Counted from the stretch's first letter, positions 1 through 10,315 are shown. The stretch is 64,000 nt of DNA from Streptomyces sp. KMM 9044 (GCF_024701375.2 NZ_CP113910.1:1674001-1738000), one strand, 5' to 3'. The notes: a model not told the origin generated them from the sequence alone. Translations and numbers: made by a program.

Positions 1-13
1 CGGCCAGGAGACA

Positions 14-27
14 TTAGGGTTACCTAA
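14..27. promoter_or_regulatory. Candidate iron-box-like palindrome upstream of MFS gene
   Basis: The site reads TTAGG-GTTA-CCTAA, a perfect 5-bp inverted repeat 53 bp before the MFS start. It matches the downstream two thirds of the actinobacterial DmdR/IdeR iron box (TTAGGCTAACCTAA, 12 of 14) but the outer TTAGG half is missing. It could be a weak iron box or another repressor site. The call is inference. Confidence 0.3.
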
Positions 28-80
28 CCCGTAAGCTGTATCGCCTGTGGTCGCGCCTTACTGAGATCTCCGGAGACCTC

Positions 81-1340
81 GTGCCCAGCCCTTATCTCGC
101 CCTGTTCGCCGCCCCCGGCAGCAAGGCCTTCTCGGCCGCGGGGTTCATCGGCCGGATGCCGTTGTCCATGATGGGCATCGGCGTGGTCACGATGGTTTCC
201 CAGCTGACCGGCCGGTACGGGCTCGCCGGCGCCCTGTCGGCCACCATCGCCCTGGCCGCCGCGGTCGCGGGCCCGCAGGTCTCCCGTCTGGTGGACCAGT
301 ACGGGCAGCGGCGGGTCCTGCGTCCGGTGACGCTGCTCGCACTGGCCGCGGCGGCGCTGCTGCTGTTCGCCGCGCACTACGGCTGGCCGGACTGGGCGCT
401 CTTCGTCGCCTGCGCCGGTATCGGCTGCGTGCCGAGCCTCGGCGCGATGATCCGGGCCCGCTGGGCCGCCGTGTACCGCGGCACCCCTCAACTGCACACC
501 GCGTACTCCTTCGAGTCCGTGGTGGACGAGATGTGCTTCATCTTCGGGCCGATCATCTCGATCGGGCTGTCCACGGCGTGGTTCCCCGAGGCCGGCCCGC
601 TGTTCGCGGCCTGCTTCCTCGCGGTCGGCGTCTTCTGGCTGACGTCCCAGCACGCCACCGAGCCGGCCCCGCACCCGCGTGAGCGCTCGGACGACGGCCG
701 CAAGGGCGCGGGGGGCGGTACGGCGCTGAGCTCCCCGGGCCTGCAGGTCCTGGTGGCCACCTTCGCGGCGACGGGGGCGATCTTCGGCGGCGTGGACGTG
801 GTCACCGTGGCGTTCGCGGAGGAACGCGGGCACAAGGCCGCCGCCAGTGTGGTGCTCGCGGTGTACGCGCTGGGCTCCTGCGTGGCAGGCCTCGTGTTCG
901 GGCTGATGCGCTTCGCCGGGGCGCCCGAGCGACGCTGGCTGCTGGGCATATGTGCGATGGCCGTGAGTATGATCCCCCTCCTACTGGTCGGAAACCTGCC
1001 GTTTCTGGCTGTGGCGCTGTTCGTTGCGGGTCTGTCCATCGCCCCCACGATGATCACGACGATGTCCCTCATCGAAGAGCACGTACCACGCGCGCAGCTC
1101 ACCGAAGGCATGACCTGGGTGAGCACCGGGCTCGCGGTCGGGGTCGCTCTCGGCTCCGCCGCGTCCGGCTGGGTGATCGACGCGGCAGGAGCGCGCGCCG
1201 GGTACGGGGTTCCGACGGTGTCGGGAGCCGTCGCGGTCGCGGTCGGTTTCCTCGGGTACCGCCGGCTGAAGCGGCCGGCTCCGGGTCGGGGAGGCTCCGT
1301 TGGGCAGCACGGCGAGCACGAGGAACGGAACATGGCGTAA
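81..1340 (+). CDS. MFS transporter
   Basis: Predicted 419-residue inner-membrane transporter of the major facilitator superfamily. The protein is almost entirely alternating hydrophobic stretches, with the loop 2-3 motif A (DQYGQRRVL, residues 72-80) and a charged central loop near residues 195-215, as expected between the two six-helix halves. The start is GTG at 81, preceded by CGGAG at 71-75. The substrate cannot be read from sequence; the YfkF/YceL-like drug-efflux branch is one possibility. Its 3' end overlaps the next gene by 41 bp, so the two are probably cotranscribed and translationally coupled. A TTAGG/CCTAA palindrome upstream hints at regulation by a metal-responsive repressor, which is unproven. 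Confidence 0.85.
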   Translation: MPSPYLALFAAPGSKAFSAAGFIGRMPLSMMGIGVVTMVSQLTGRYGLAGALSATIALAAAVAGPQVSRLVDQYGQRRVLRPVTLLALAAAALLLFAAHYGWPDWALFVACAGIGCVPSLGAMIRARWAAVYRGTPQLHTAYSFESVVDEMCFIFGPIISIGLSTAWFPEAGPLFAACFLAVGVFWLTSQHATEPAPHPRERSDDGRKGAGGGTALSSPGLQVLVATFAATGAIFGGVDVVTVAFAEERGHKAAASVVLAVYALGSCVAGLVFGLMRFAGAPERRWLLGICAMAVSMIPLLLVGNLPFLAVALFVAGLSIAPTMITTMSLIEEHVPRAQLTEGMTWVSTGLAVGVALGSAASGWVIDAAGARAGYGVPTVSGAVAVAVGFLGYRRLKRPAPGRGGSVGQHGEHEERNMA

Positions 1341-2551
1341 CTGGGGAGGCACCGTCCTCGCCCGCCCCGCGCGGGAGGTCACGCCGGCCTCCGTCGACGA
1401 ACTGGCGGCGGCCGTGCGCCGGGCCGCCGAGGACGGCCTCCCGGTGAAGGCGGTGGGCACCGGGCACTCCTTCACCTCCATCGCGGCGACCGACGGTGTG
1501 CAGATCCGCCCGCATCTGCTGACGGGCATCCGGCACATCGACCGCGCGGCCGGTACCGTCACGGTCGAGGCCGGCACCCCGCTCAAGCGGCTCAACGCTG
1601 CTCTCGCGCGGGAGGGGCTGTCACTCACCAACATGGGGGACATCACGGAGCAGACCGTCTCCGGGGCCACCGGCACCGGCACCCACGGGACCGGCCGCGA
1701 CTCGGCATCGATCGCCGCGCAGATCCGGAGCCTGGAGCTGGTCACCGCCGACGGCTCGGTACTCACCTGCTCGCAGAAGGGGACCGACGAGGAGCGTGCG
1801 GTCTTCGCCGCCGCCCGGATCGGTCTCGGCGCCCTCGGCATCGTCTCCGCGATCACCTTCGCCGTCGAGCCGATCTTCCTGCTCACGGCCCGTGAGGAGC
1901 CGATGCCCCTGGACCGCGTCCTCACCGAGTTCGACGAACTGCACGCCGAGAACGAGCACTTCGAGTTCTACTGGTTCCCGCACACCGGAAACACCAACAC
2001 CAAACGGAACAACCGCAGCGCCGGACCGCGGCAGCCGGTGCATCCCGTCCGGGGCTGGTTCGACGACGAGTTCCTCTCCAACGGCGTCTTCCAGGCGGCG
2101 AACTGGGTCGGCCGCGCGGCGCCCGCGACCGTCCCCGCCATCGCGCGGGTCTCCAGCAGGGCCCTGTCCGCGCGGACCTACACCGACATCCCGCACAAGG
2201 TGTTCACCTCGCCGCGCCGGGTCCGCTTCGTGGAGATGGAGTACGCGGTGCCGCGCGAGGCCCTGGTGGACACGCTGCGCGCGCTGAGGGCCATGGTCGA
2301 CCGCTCCCCTCTGCGGGTCAGCTTCCCCGTCGAGGTGCGCACGGCCCCGGCCGACGACATCACCCTGTCCACGGCTTCCGGTCGCGACACCGCGTACATC
2401 GCGGTCCACATGTTCCGGGGCACTCCCTATCAGCGGTACTTCACGGCGGCGGAGCACATCTTCACCGCCCACGAGGGACGGCCGCACTGGGGGAAGATCC
2501 ACACCCGGGACGCCGGGTACTTCTCCCGGGTGTATCCGCGCTTCGCCGAGT

Positions 2552-3567
<1,016 letters not shown>

Positions 3568-4006
3568 GAACGATCAACTGCACGACAAGTGGACGCCCGG
3601 ACGAAACCATAAGTTCCGTTTCTGGTGATTGCGCAAGGTGCCCCACGCCGGGATCGGTGCATCCGGGCCGTGACGGCCAAGTAGCACCCCTTGCGCGAAG
3701 TCGGGCGGCGCGCCAATCCACGCACATGGCCCGAATGGAGTACTGTTGCGAGCCCTGGATCCGGTCGCCCATCAGGGCGCCCGGACCCCTTGCGGACCGC
3801 CAGGAGGGGGCCAGTTGCACAGGGTGACACGGTTGGTCACTCAGCGTTGCGAATAGGTAACCGTGCCATAACGGCGAGTCCGGGCCCACGCCCGACACGC
3901 CGGGCAACTCGGCAAGGTTGTGGCAGGCTGCACCCGGGCAGGCCACACTCGACTAGCGGAAGCAGCGACGCACGTGACGTCGGCAGGCACCACCCGGGAG
4001 GTCCCC
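3568..4006. other. Divergent intergenic region upstream of sepH
   Basis: This 439-bp gap lies between two divergently transcribed genes, so it must hold both promoters. I see no convincing ORF, tRNA or strong operator. A GC-rich inverted segment lies around 3755-3790. The sepH ribosome site GGGAGGT is at 3996-4002. Confidence 0.6.
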
Positions 4007-5047
4007 ATGCCCGAACTGCGTGTCGTGGCCGTCTCGAATGACGGCACACGGCTGGTGCTGAAGGCTGCGGACAGCACGGAGTACACGCTTCCGATCGACG
4101 AACGTCTGCGCGCCGCGGTGCGTGGCGACCGTCCCCGCCTCGGCCAGATCGAGATCGAGGTGGAGAGCCATCTCCGCCCCCGCGACATCCAGGCGCGTAT
4201 ACGAGCCGGTGCGACCGCGGAAGAGGTCGCCCAGATGGCCGGCATCCCCGTGGACCGTGTCCGCCGCTTCGAAGGCCCCGTACTCGCCGAGCGCGCCTTC
4301 ATGGCGGAGCGCGCCCGCAAGACCCCCGTCCGTCGGCCCGGTGAGAACTCCGGTCCGCCGCTGGGCGAGGCCGTGCAGGAGCGGCTGACGCTGCGCGGTG
4401 CGGAGAAGGACACCGTGCAGTGGGACTCCTGGCGCCGCGACGAGGGCACCTGGGAGGTGCTGCTGGTCTACCGGGTCGCGGGTGAACCGCACTCGGCGAG
4501 CTGGACGTACGACCCGCCCCGGCGGCTGGTCCAGGCCGTCGACGACGAGGCGCGCTCGCTGATCGGCGAGTCCGACGACCTCGCCGCTTCGCCCGAGCCC
4601 AGCTTCCCGTTCGTGCCGCGCATCGCCCGGCTGCCCCGTGACCGTCCGGGTGACCGTGAGCGGCAGAGCCTGCCGTCGGGTCAGGACTACGAGGCCGACG
4701 AGGAGTCGGTGGTCACCGTCGGTGGTGAGCGGGACTCGCTCACCAGCCTGCTGGAGGCGGTGCCGAGCTTCCGGGGTGACCTGGTGGTTCCCGAGCGGGC
4801 CCCCGAGCCCGCCGCGGAGGACCCCGACAGCGAACCAGAGGCGGAGGAGCCGCCGGCTCCCGCGGCTTCGGCCGGTTCCGCCTACGCGGACGTCCTCATG
4901 CCCCGCGCCGTCACCAGTCACCGGGACCGTCTCGTCGGGTCCACGGACCGTCAGGCGGAGGCGGACGGAGTCCGTCCGGGCCGCCGCGCGGCGGTGCCGA
5001 GCTGGGACGAGATCGTGTTCGGGACCCGGCGCAAGAAACAGGAGTGA
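4007..5047 (+). CDS. sepH: Cell division protein SepH (DUF3071 family)
   Basis: 346-residue actinobacterial protein of the DUF3071 family. SepH was characterised in Streptomyces venezuelae as an FtsZ-binding factor that promotes filament assembly during vegetative and sporulation septation. The N-terminal conserved domain (about 1-120) contains a helix-turn-helix-like segment, GATAEEVAQMAGIPVDRVRR, near residues 68-87. The middle domain ends near 190 and the acidic Pro/Ala-rich C-terminal half is disordered, ending in a short basic GTRRKKQE tail. The start is ATG 4007 with GGGAGGT 4 nt upstream; the open frame extends further 5' but lacks a ribosome site there. A strong hairpin follows the stop. 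Confidence 0.9.
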   Translation: MPELRVVAVSNDGTRLVLKAADSTEYTLPIDERLRAAVRGDRPRLGQIEIEVESHLRPRDIQARIRAGATAEEVAQMAGIPVDRVRRFEGPVLAERAFMAERARKTPVRRPGENSGPPLGEAVQERLTLRGAEKDTVQWDSWRRDEGTWEVLLVYRVAGEPHSASWTYDPPRRLVQAVDDEARSLIGESDDLAASPEPSFPFVPRIARLPRDRPGDRERQSLPSGQDYEADEESVVTVGGERDSLTSLLEAVPSFRGDLVVPERAPEPAAEDPDSEPEAEEPPAPAASAGSAYADVLMPRAVTSHRDRLVGSTDRQAEADGVRPGRRAAVPSWDEIVFGTRRKKQE

Positions 5048-5093
5048 CCCTGCGGGGGCGGCCGACGAGGCAGAGGGACCCGCCCGAGACGTC

Positions 5094-5132
5094 GTGAAAG
5101 GGGCGCTCGTCATGCGCGAGCGCCCCTTTCAC
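5094..5132. terminator. Bidirectional terminator between sepH and rhodanese gene
   Basis: Perfect 16-bp inverted repeat (5094-5109 with 5117-5132) around a 7-nt loop, with GTGAAAGG/CCTTTCAC ends. It lies between convergent genes and can serve both. Confidence 0.85.
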
Positions 5133-5141
5133 GCTTCCGGT

Positions 5142-5993
5142 CTACTGAGGGTCGGGTCCCACCGCGACCGGCCGCTCCGGGTCCGACGACCACTCCGACC
5201 AGGAGCCGACGTACAGCTCCGCCGGGATGCCCGCCACCGCCAGCGCCAGTACCTCGTGCGCCCCCGAGACCCCCGAACCACAGTACACGCCGACCTGTGT
5301 GTCCGCGGACACGCCCAACTCCCTGAACCTCGCTCCCAGTTCCCCGGCGGGCAGGAAGCGGCCGTCCGGGCCGACGTTCTCGGTGGTGGGCGCCGAGACC
5401 GCGCCCGGGATGTGGCCGCCGACGGGGTCGATCGGCTCCACCTCGCCCCGGTAGCGCTCCCCCGCGCGGGCGTCGAGGAGCAGCCCGGACCGGGCCAGGG
5501 CCGCCGCGCCGTCGGCGTCGAGCAGCCCGGCCGGACCGGGCACGGGCACGAAGTCGCCCTCGGGCGGTTCGGGTTCCGTGGTCTCGAGCGGACCGTCCCA
5601 GGACGGCAACCCGCCGTCGAGGACCCGCACGTCCGGGTGACCCGTCCAGCGCAGCAGCCACCAGGCGCGGGCAGCCCCCCAGCCCAGCCCTCCATCGTAT
5701 ACGACCACCGGGGTGCCCGCCGACACGCCCGCCCGGCGCATCGCGGCGCCGAACTCCTGCGGACCGGGCAGCGGATGGCGTCCCCGTCCAGTCGAAGGTC
5801 CGGCCAACTCCTTGTCCAGGTCGATGAATACGGCGCCGGGAAGGTGCCCGTCGCGGTACGCGGCCCGTCCGTCGAACGGCGGCTCGCCGGCCGCCGCGGC
5901 CGTGCTCAACCGCCAGCGGACGTCGAGCAGTACCGGAGGGTCACCGCCCGCCAGTACGGCGGCGAGTTCGGATGCGGAGATGAGGGCGTTCAT
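5142..5993 (-). CDS. Thiosulfate/3-mercaptopyruvate sulfurtransferase (tandem rhodanese)
   Basis: 283-residue protein with two rhodanese domains. The N-terminal copy (about 5-125) has the non-catalytic version. The C-terminal copy carries the active loop CGSGVSG with catalytic Cys near residue 238, which in this class transfers sulfur from mercaptopyruvate or thiosulfate. DVRW near the N-terminus and DARAGERYRGEVEPIDPVGG before the second domain are typical of the family. The CGSGV loop favours the mercaptopyruvate type but does not prove it. The ATG at 5993 is preferred; an in-frame ATG at 6002 lacks room for a ribosome site. It converges on sepH. Confidence 0.88.
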   Translation of the reverse strand: MNALISASELAAVLAGGDPPVLLDVRWRLSTAAAAGEPPFDGRAAYRDGHLPGAVFIDLDKELAGPSTGRGRHPLPGPQEFGAAMRRAGVSAGTPVVVYDGGLGWGAARAWWLLRWTGHPDVRVLDGGLPSWDGPLETTEPEPPEGDFVPVPGPAGLLDADGAAALARSGLLLDARAGERYRGEVEPIDPVGGHIPGAVSAPTTENVGPDGRFLPAGELGARFRELGVSADTQVGVYCGSGVSGAHEVLALAVAGIPAELYVGSWSEWSSDPERPVAVGPDPQ

Positions 5994-6323
5994 GGCCACC
6001 ATCCTGACGTACGGGGTGGCCGTCTCGTCCAGGTCCGGCTACTCTGCTCGGCCGGGCAGAACCGGTCACGAGGCGTATGGGATCGGGCACATGCTGTACT
6101 ACCGATCGACATCATCCGGCAAGCGCGCCGAAAAGGACGGGGACCCGCGCATCGGGCATCCTCCGGATACAGGAACCGCCGTACGGGGCGGTCCCGGAGC
6201 GCGCGACACCGTGGCCGATGCCTGTACCAGCACGGGGACGAATCCGCAGAGCGGACGCGGCACGACCCTCGCCGGGTCGAGAAGAGCACGGCCACCGCGA
6301 GGGCGGCCGAGAAGAGAGTGACG
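5994..6323. other. Divergent intergenic region, no gene seen
   Basis: The gap holds the promoters of the rhodanese and glyoxalase-fold genes. I see no ORF with Streptomyces-like codon bias that also has a ribosome site, and no strong hairpin. Confidence 0.5.
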
Positions 6324-7127
6324 ATGACCGACGCACGGTGGCCCGCCCGCCGAGACGGCGAAGCACCCGTTCGGCACGCACCCGGTACACCCTGCTGGGT
6401 GAGTCTCATGGTGCACGGGCCGGACAGGGCCCGGATGTTCTACGAAGCGCTGTTCGGCTGGGAGTTCCGGTCCGGTCCGCAGCAACTCGGTCCCTACGCG
6501 CGTGCGCTGCTCGACGGCTGCGAGGTGGCCGGCATCGGGCTGCTCCCGCCGGATGCGCGTCTGCCGGTGGCCTGGACACCGTACTTCGCCTCGGTGGACG
6601 TGGACCGCACCGCCGAGGCGGTGCGGTGGCGCGGCGGCACCATCGGCGTCGGCCCGCTGGACGCCGGCGAGGCCGGGCGGCTGGCGATCGGCTCCGACCC
6701 CTCGGGCGCCGTCTTCGGCATCTGGCAGGCGTCCGTGCGGCTGGGCAGCCGGGCGGTCACCGGGGTGCCCGGCGCGCCCGCCTGGTACGAACTGACGACC
6801 CGTGAGTCGGAGCGTGTGGCCAAGTTCTACGCGTCGGTGTTCGGTCACACCGCCCAGCCCGAGGTCTCCGCCGACATCGACCACATGACCCTGAGCGTGG
6901 ACGGCCGGCCCGTGGCCGGGATCCACGGCATGGGCGGCGGCCCCCTGAGGGACCGGGGGCCGTACTGGACGACGTACTTCACCGTGGCCGGTCTCGACGA
7001 CGCGGTGGACCACGTCCTGCGCCTGGGCGGCCAGGTCCTCGAGCGGCCCCACGACGGCGCCCGGGGCCGCGTCGCGACGGTGGCGGACCCGGAGGGGGCA
7101 CGGTTCTCGCTGCTGCAGGGCCCGTAG
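6324..7127 (+). CDS. VOC (glyoxalase/bleomycin-resistance fold) family protein
   Basis: 267-residue cytoplasmic protein with two vicinal-oxygen-chelate modules in tandem. The first (about 20-130) contains FYEALFGWEF and PYFASVDVDRTAEAVRWRGG. The second (about 145-265) contains FYASVFGH and YFTVAGLDDAVDHVLRLGG. This duplication is typical of Streptomyces hydroxylase-like proteins such as those related to CFP32. The metal-binding residues are not the classical glyoxalase I set, so a catalytic role is not assured. The start ATG 6324 has only a weak purine-rich GAGAG upstream. No neighbour suggests a substrate. Confidence 0.8.
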   Translation: MTDARWPARRDGEAPVRHAPGTPCWVSLMVHGPDRARMFYEALFGWEFRSGPQQLGPYARALLDGCEVAGIGLLPPDARLPVAWTPYFASVDVDRTAEAVRWRGGTIGVGPLDAGEAGRLAIGSDPSGAVFGIWQASVRLGSRAVTGVPGAPAWYELTTRESERVAKFYASVFGHTAQPEVSADIDHMTLSVDGRPVAGIHGMGGGPLRDRGPYWTTYFTVAGLDDAVDHVLRLGGQVLERPHDGARGRVATVADPEGARFSLLQGP

Positions 7128-7445
7128 GGCTCGTGCCGCGCCTCTCCCGCCGGTCCGCTGTCATGCCGACCACCATCCCGTCGGTCGCGCATCGGGACCC
7201 ACGGTGACGCAACGACAGAGAGCTTCTGTACACGCTGCACGCATGAGGAGCCGCGCACCGCAACGGCTTCCCTTGCGGAGGCGTTGGGCGAAAGCGGCGG
7301 TGGTGGACATGACGGAGCGCAGAAGCACGGTGGCAGATGCCGGGACGGCAGCCGGGGGATTCCGTCGCCGGGCCGCGGTGGCCGAGCCCTGGCCCGGGGC
7401 CCGGTCCGCCGCGGAGGTGTGCGGAGCCGGGCCCCGGCCTGGGGC
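7128..7445. other. Intergenic region, no gene seen
   Basis: A 318-bp gap between convergent genes. It is GC-rich with a possible small hairpin (GAGCC at 7424-7428 with GGCTC at 7443-7447) overlapping the EF-hand gene's stop. I see no coding region. Confidence 0.45.
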
Positions 7446-7658
7446 TCACTTGTCCAGGTGCGCCCAGAACTCTTCGAAGGACAGGAGCTTGTCGCCGTCC
7501 AGGTCGCGGGACTTGATGACGGCCTCCGCCACCGGCTCGGTGACGTTCCAGTCACCGCCCTGGGCCAGGGCGGTCTTGAACTCGGCAGCGGTGATGAACC
7601 CGTCCCCGTCCGCGTCGATCCGCTCGAACTGCCTGCGCGCTTCCTCGATCTCCGCCAC
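7446..7658 (-). CDS. Small EF-hand calcium-binding protein
   Basis: 70-residue calmodulin-like protein with two canonical 12-residue EF-hand loops. The first is DADGDGFITAAE (around residues 15-26) and the second is DLDGDKLLSFEE (around 52-63). Both have Asp at positions 1, 3 and 5 and Glu at 12, so both should bind Ca2+. It lacks a signal peptide and is probably a cytoplasmic calcium sensor or buffer, like the Cab proteins of Streptomyces. The start is GTG 7658 with AGGGGCGG upstream. A perfect 17-bp palindrome lies 32 bp before the start. Confidence 0.88.
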   Translation of the reverse strand: MAEIEEARRQFERIDADGDGFITAAEFKTALAQGGDWNVTEPVAEAVIKSRDLDGDKLLSFEEFWAHLDK

Positions 7659-7689
7659 CGGTCCGCCCCTTTGTTCCTCGTACTCCGCC

Positions 7690-7706
7690 GGACTCCCTGG
7701 GAGTCC
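7690..7706. promoter_or_regulatory. Perfect palindrome upstream of EF-hand gene
   Basis: GGACTCCC-T-GGGAGTCC has 8-bp perfect arms. It lies between tdk and the EF-hand gene, which share a strand, so it may be an operator or a short terminator. No T tract follows in either direction. Confidence 0.4.
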
Positions 7707-7784
7707 TGATGACGCAGGTCAGACTATCTGCCCGTGCGAGCCCTCGGTACGGCGATCCCCCACGCGGACTCCGCCTCGTGGGAG

Positions 7785-7811
7785 GCCGGTCACGCCGGTC
7801 AGGTGACCGGC
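7785..7811. repeat. Inverted repeat over the tdk stop codon
   Basis: GCCGGTCAC and GTGACCGGC are perfect 9-bp arms around a 9-nt loop and bracket the thymidine kinase stop codon. It could act as a terminator overlapping the last codons; there is no T tract. Confidence 0.4.
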
Positions 7812-8443
7812 AGGACGTCCGGGGCCAGGGCGGCCGCGTGGGACGTGGCGGCCGTCATGCGGCGGCGGTGATGGCGGCGGCACAGGACCTCGTAACCGAC
7901 CTCGTCCGGGGAGCCCGTGACATCGCCGACGACCACTTGCGCGCCTTCCACCACCATCACCCCGCCGACCGTCCGGGCGTTGTGGGTGGCGCGGGCGCCG
8001 CACCAGCACAGGGCCTCGACCTGGAGCACCTCGACCCGGTCCGCCAGCTCCACCAGCCGCTGGGAGCCGGGGAACAGCTTGGACCGGAAGTCGGTGGTGA
8101 TGCCGAAGGCGTAGACGTCGAGCTCCAGGTCGTCCACCACCCGCGCGAGCTGGTCGATCTGCTCCGGCGCCAGGAACTGCGCCTCGTCCGCGATCACGTA
8201 GTCGGCGCGCCGGCCCTGCGAGAGATGGTCGACGAGGTGCGCGTACAGGTCCGCGTGCTCCCCCACCTCCACCGCGTCCGTGACCAGGCCGAGGCGGGAG
8301 GAGAGTTTGCCCTCGCCGGCCCGGTCGTTGCGGGTGAAGATCATGCCCGCCAGGCCACGCGCCGAACGGTTGTGCTCGATCTGGAGGGCCAGCGTCGACT
8401 TCCCGCAATCCATCGTTCCGGAGAAGAACACCAGCTCGGGCAT
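7799..8443 (-). CDS. tdk: Thymidine kinase (type II)
   Basis: 214-residue salvage enzyme that phosphorylates thymidine to dTMP with ATP. The P-loop is GTMDCGKST (residues 9-17) and the DEAQFL catalytic-base segment lies near residue 88. A zinc-ribbon-like pair follows, CWC near 145 and C...H near 188, as in the tetrameric type II family. Length is normal. The start ATG 8443 follows purine-rich sequence. The gene lies 55 bp after the alkaline-phosphatase-superfamily gene on the same strand, so an operon is possible. Confidence 0.93.
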   Translation of the reverse strand: MPELVFFSGTMDCGKSTLALQIEHNRSARGLAGMIFTRNDRAGEGKLSSRLGLVTDAVEVGEHADLYAHLVDHLSQGRRADYVIADEAQFLAPEQIDQLARVVDDLELDVYAFGITTDFRSKLFPGSQRLVELADRVEVLQVEALCWCGARATHNARTVGGVMVVEGAQVVVGDVTGSPDEVGYEVLCRRHHRRRMTAATSHAAALAPDVLPVT

Positions 8444-8498
8444 GGGAGGTCGGGCACCTTTCGGCGGGAACGGGCGGTGAGGGCGGACCGGGTGGGCC

Positions 8499-9728
8499 TC
8501 AGGAGCGTACTTCGAGGAGGGGGACCAGTTGTTCGGCAGGGGTGAGGGAACCGTGGTTGCCGACCATCTCCGATTCCCCGGGTTCCCGCTCCGAGGCGAC
8601 GATCAGGACGTCGTCCCGGGCGGCGGCGACCACGTCGCCGATGCGGTGGTAGACACGGTCCTCGATCCGGCGGCCGAACCAGCCCGCGTCGATCGCCTCG
8701 TCCCGCGAGGCCACCCAGAACTGCTCGCCGAGCACCTCGCGCCAGCAGGTCAGGACGTCCGTCGCGGCGCCCGGTACGGCGTAGACGTGGCGGGCGCGGC
8801 CCTCGCCGCCGAGCAGGGCGACTCCGGCGCTCAGCTCCCAGTCGTGATCGAAGTCGATGCGGTGCTCCTCGTCGAAGGGCACGTCGACCATTCCGTGGTC
8901 GGCGGTGACGTAGAGCGCACTGCGCGGCGGGAGTTGCCCGGCCAGCCGCTGGACCAGGCGGTCGACGTACATGAGCTGGCCGCGCCAGGTGTCGGAGTCG
9001 AGGCCGAATCGGTGCCCGGCGCCGTCGACCTCGGCGTAGTACGTGTAGACCAGGGAGCGGTCGGCGGCGGCCAGTTGAGCGGCCGCGAGGTCCATGCGCT
9101 CCTCGCCGGACAGCCGCCCGTGGAAGGCGCCGCCGCTGAGCGCGACCTTGGTCAGCGGGGTGTTCGCGAACGCGGGTGAGGACACCTGGGCGGCGTGCAC
9201 CCCTGCCCGGTGGGCCAGTTGGAAGACGGTGGGGTGGGGCTGCCAGGTGTCGGGCCGGGTCCAGGGCTGCCAGCGCAGCTGGTTCATCAGCTCGCCGGTG
9301 TCCGGGTTGCGCACGGTGTAGCCGGGCAGGCCGTGCGCGCCGGGCGGCAGGCCGGTGCCGACGGAGGCCAGGGAGGTGGCGGTGGTCGCCGGGTAGCCCG
9401 TGGTGAGGGGACGCCCGGTGCCGCCGCGTGAGGTGGCCATCAGGGACGCCATGAACGGGGCTTCCTCCGGGTGCGCCTTCAGCTGCTCCCAGCCGAGACC
9501 GTCGATCAGGAACACGCAGTTCCGGTCGGCGGGGGTGAGTTCCGGGATCGCGGCGGTGGTGCCGGGGACGCCCATGCCCGCGGCGAGGGTGGGCAGCAGG
9601 TCGGCCAGCGAGCCGGTGCCGTACTCGGGCAGGGGGGCGGAGTCCGGGGCGAGGGGCTCCGGGTGGACGTCCCAGCCGGTGGTGTGCGGGGACGGCGGGG
9701 TGTGCGGGGTCGGGGAGGTGTGCGGCAT
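8499..9728 (-). CDS. Alkaline phosphatase superfamily protein (nucleotide pyrophosphatase/phosphodiesterase-like)
   Basis: 409-residue protein with the type I phosphodiesterase/alkaline phosphatase fold. The metal-binding and nucleophile motifs are visible: FLIDGLGW (metal Asp), GYPATTATS (candidate nucleophile Thr), EVDGAGHRFG and TADHGMVDVP. No signal peptide is evident, so action in the cytoplasm or peripheral to the membrane is likely. The start ATG 9728 shares its A with the TGA stop of the upstream DUF5998 gene (TGATG), a clear sign of translational coupling. The substrate is unknown. Confidence 0.85.
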   Translation of the reverse strand: MPHTSPTPHTPPSPHTTGWDVHPEPLAPDSAPLPEYGTGSLADLLPTLAAGMGVPGTTAAIPELTPADRNCVFLIDGLGWEQLKAHPEEAPFMASLMATSRGGTGRPLTTGYPATTATSLASVGTGLPPGAHGLPGYTVRNPDTGELMNQLRWQPWTRPDTWQPHPTVFQLAHRAGVHAAQVSSPAFANTPLTKVALSGGAFHGRLSGEERMDLAAAQLAAADRSLVYTYYAEVDGAGHRFGLDSDTWRGQLMYVDRLVQRLAGQLPPRSALYVTADHGMVDVPFDEEHRIDFDHDWELSAGVALLGGEGRARHVYAVPGAATDVLTCWREVLGEQFWVASRDEAIDAGWFGRRIEDRVYHRIGDVVAAARDDVLIVASEREPGESEMVGNHGSLTPAEQLVPLLEVRS

Positions 9729-10315
9729 CAGCGTGCGGAGTCCGCGGTCGCCTCGGAGAGAGCCTGTGCGAAGGCGAGCGCCTGACGCACCGTCTCCGGG
9801 CCGTCCCCGGCCTCGCTGACCCTCAGGCTGAGGTCGTCGGCCGTCGAACTGCCCGTGTAGCCGTGGTCGGCCTCGCAGTTGGGGTCGCCGCAAGCGGCCG
9901 GCTCCAGGTCGAGACGGGCGACCGCTCCCCAGCCGATGGTGAGCACGATCTCACGGGGCAGTGTGCCCGGCTTGTACGACTCCGGGTTGGCGACCACCCG
10001 GCTGACCACGATCGACGAGATCCGGCCGAGCTTGACCGACTCCGTGGACGTGGTGGCGTACGGGGTCGGGGAAGTGGTGTCGGCAGCCTGCTCGTCGGTG
10101 TGGCTGACGATGAAGCGGTTACCGGTGAGGACGAGCACGGTCACATGGCGCCGTACCTCGTTCTGGTCGAATGTCGTCTCCTGGTGGACCAGGTACGACC
10201 GGACGGGCTCGCCGCCCACGGCGGCCTCCACCGCCTCGGCCACGAGGGCCGGGTAGTAGCCGCTGCGCTCGATCGCCGCCCGCAGCCCCTGGGTCGTCGT
10301 ACTGGTCTTGGCCAT
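9728..10315 (-). CDS. DUF5998 family conserved protein
   Basis: 195-residue soluble protein conserved in Streptomyces. I know of no assigned function. Visible features are an N-terminal helical segment (LRAAIERSGYYPALVAEAVEAA), a central beta-rich part (ETTFDQNEVRRHVTVLVLTGNRFIVSHTDE) and Cys residues in ACGDPNCEADHG that could bind metal. ATG 10315 has AGGATGGG upstream and is preferred over the in-frame ATG at 10324. It is the first gene of a coupled pair with the phosphodiesterase-like gene. Confidence 0.75.
   Translation of the reverse strand: MAKTSTTTQGLRAAIERSGYYPALVAEAVEAAVGGEPVRSYLVHQETTFDQNEVRRHVTVLVLTGNRFIVSHTDEQAADTTSPTPYATTSTESVKLGRISSIVVSRVVANPESYKPGTLPREIVLTIGWGAVARLDLEPAACGDPNCEADHGYTGSSTADDLSLRVSEAGDGPETVRQALAFAQALSEATADSAR

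Noticed and set aside
1621..2551. Continuation of the minus-strand membrane-protein frame into the oxidase gene
   Set aside because: Arg/Pro/Gly-rich antisense of a conserved flavoprotein; the coding signal moves to another frame and stops at 2552.
3568..4006. Small RNA or tRNA gene in the sepH upstream gap
   Set aside because: No cloverleaf or conserved RNA blocks visible by eye.
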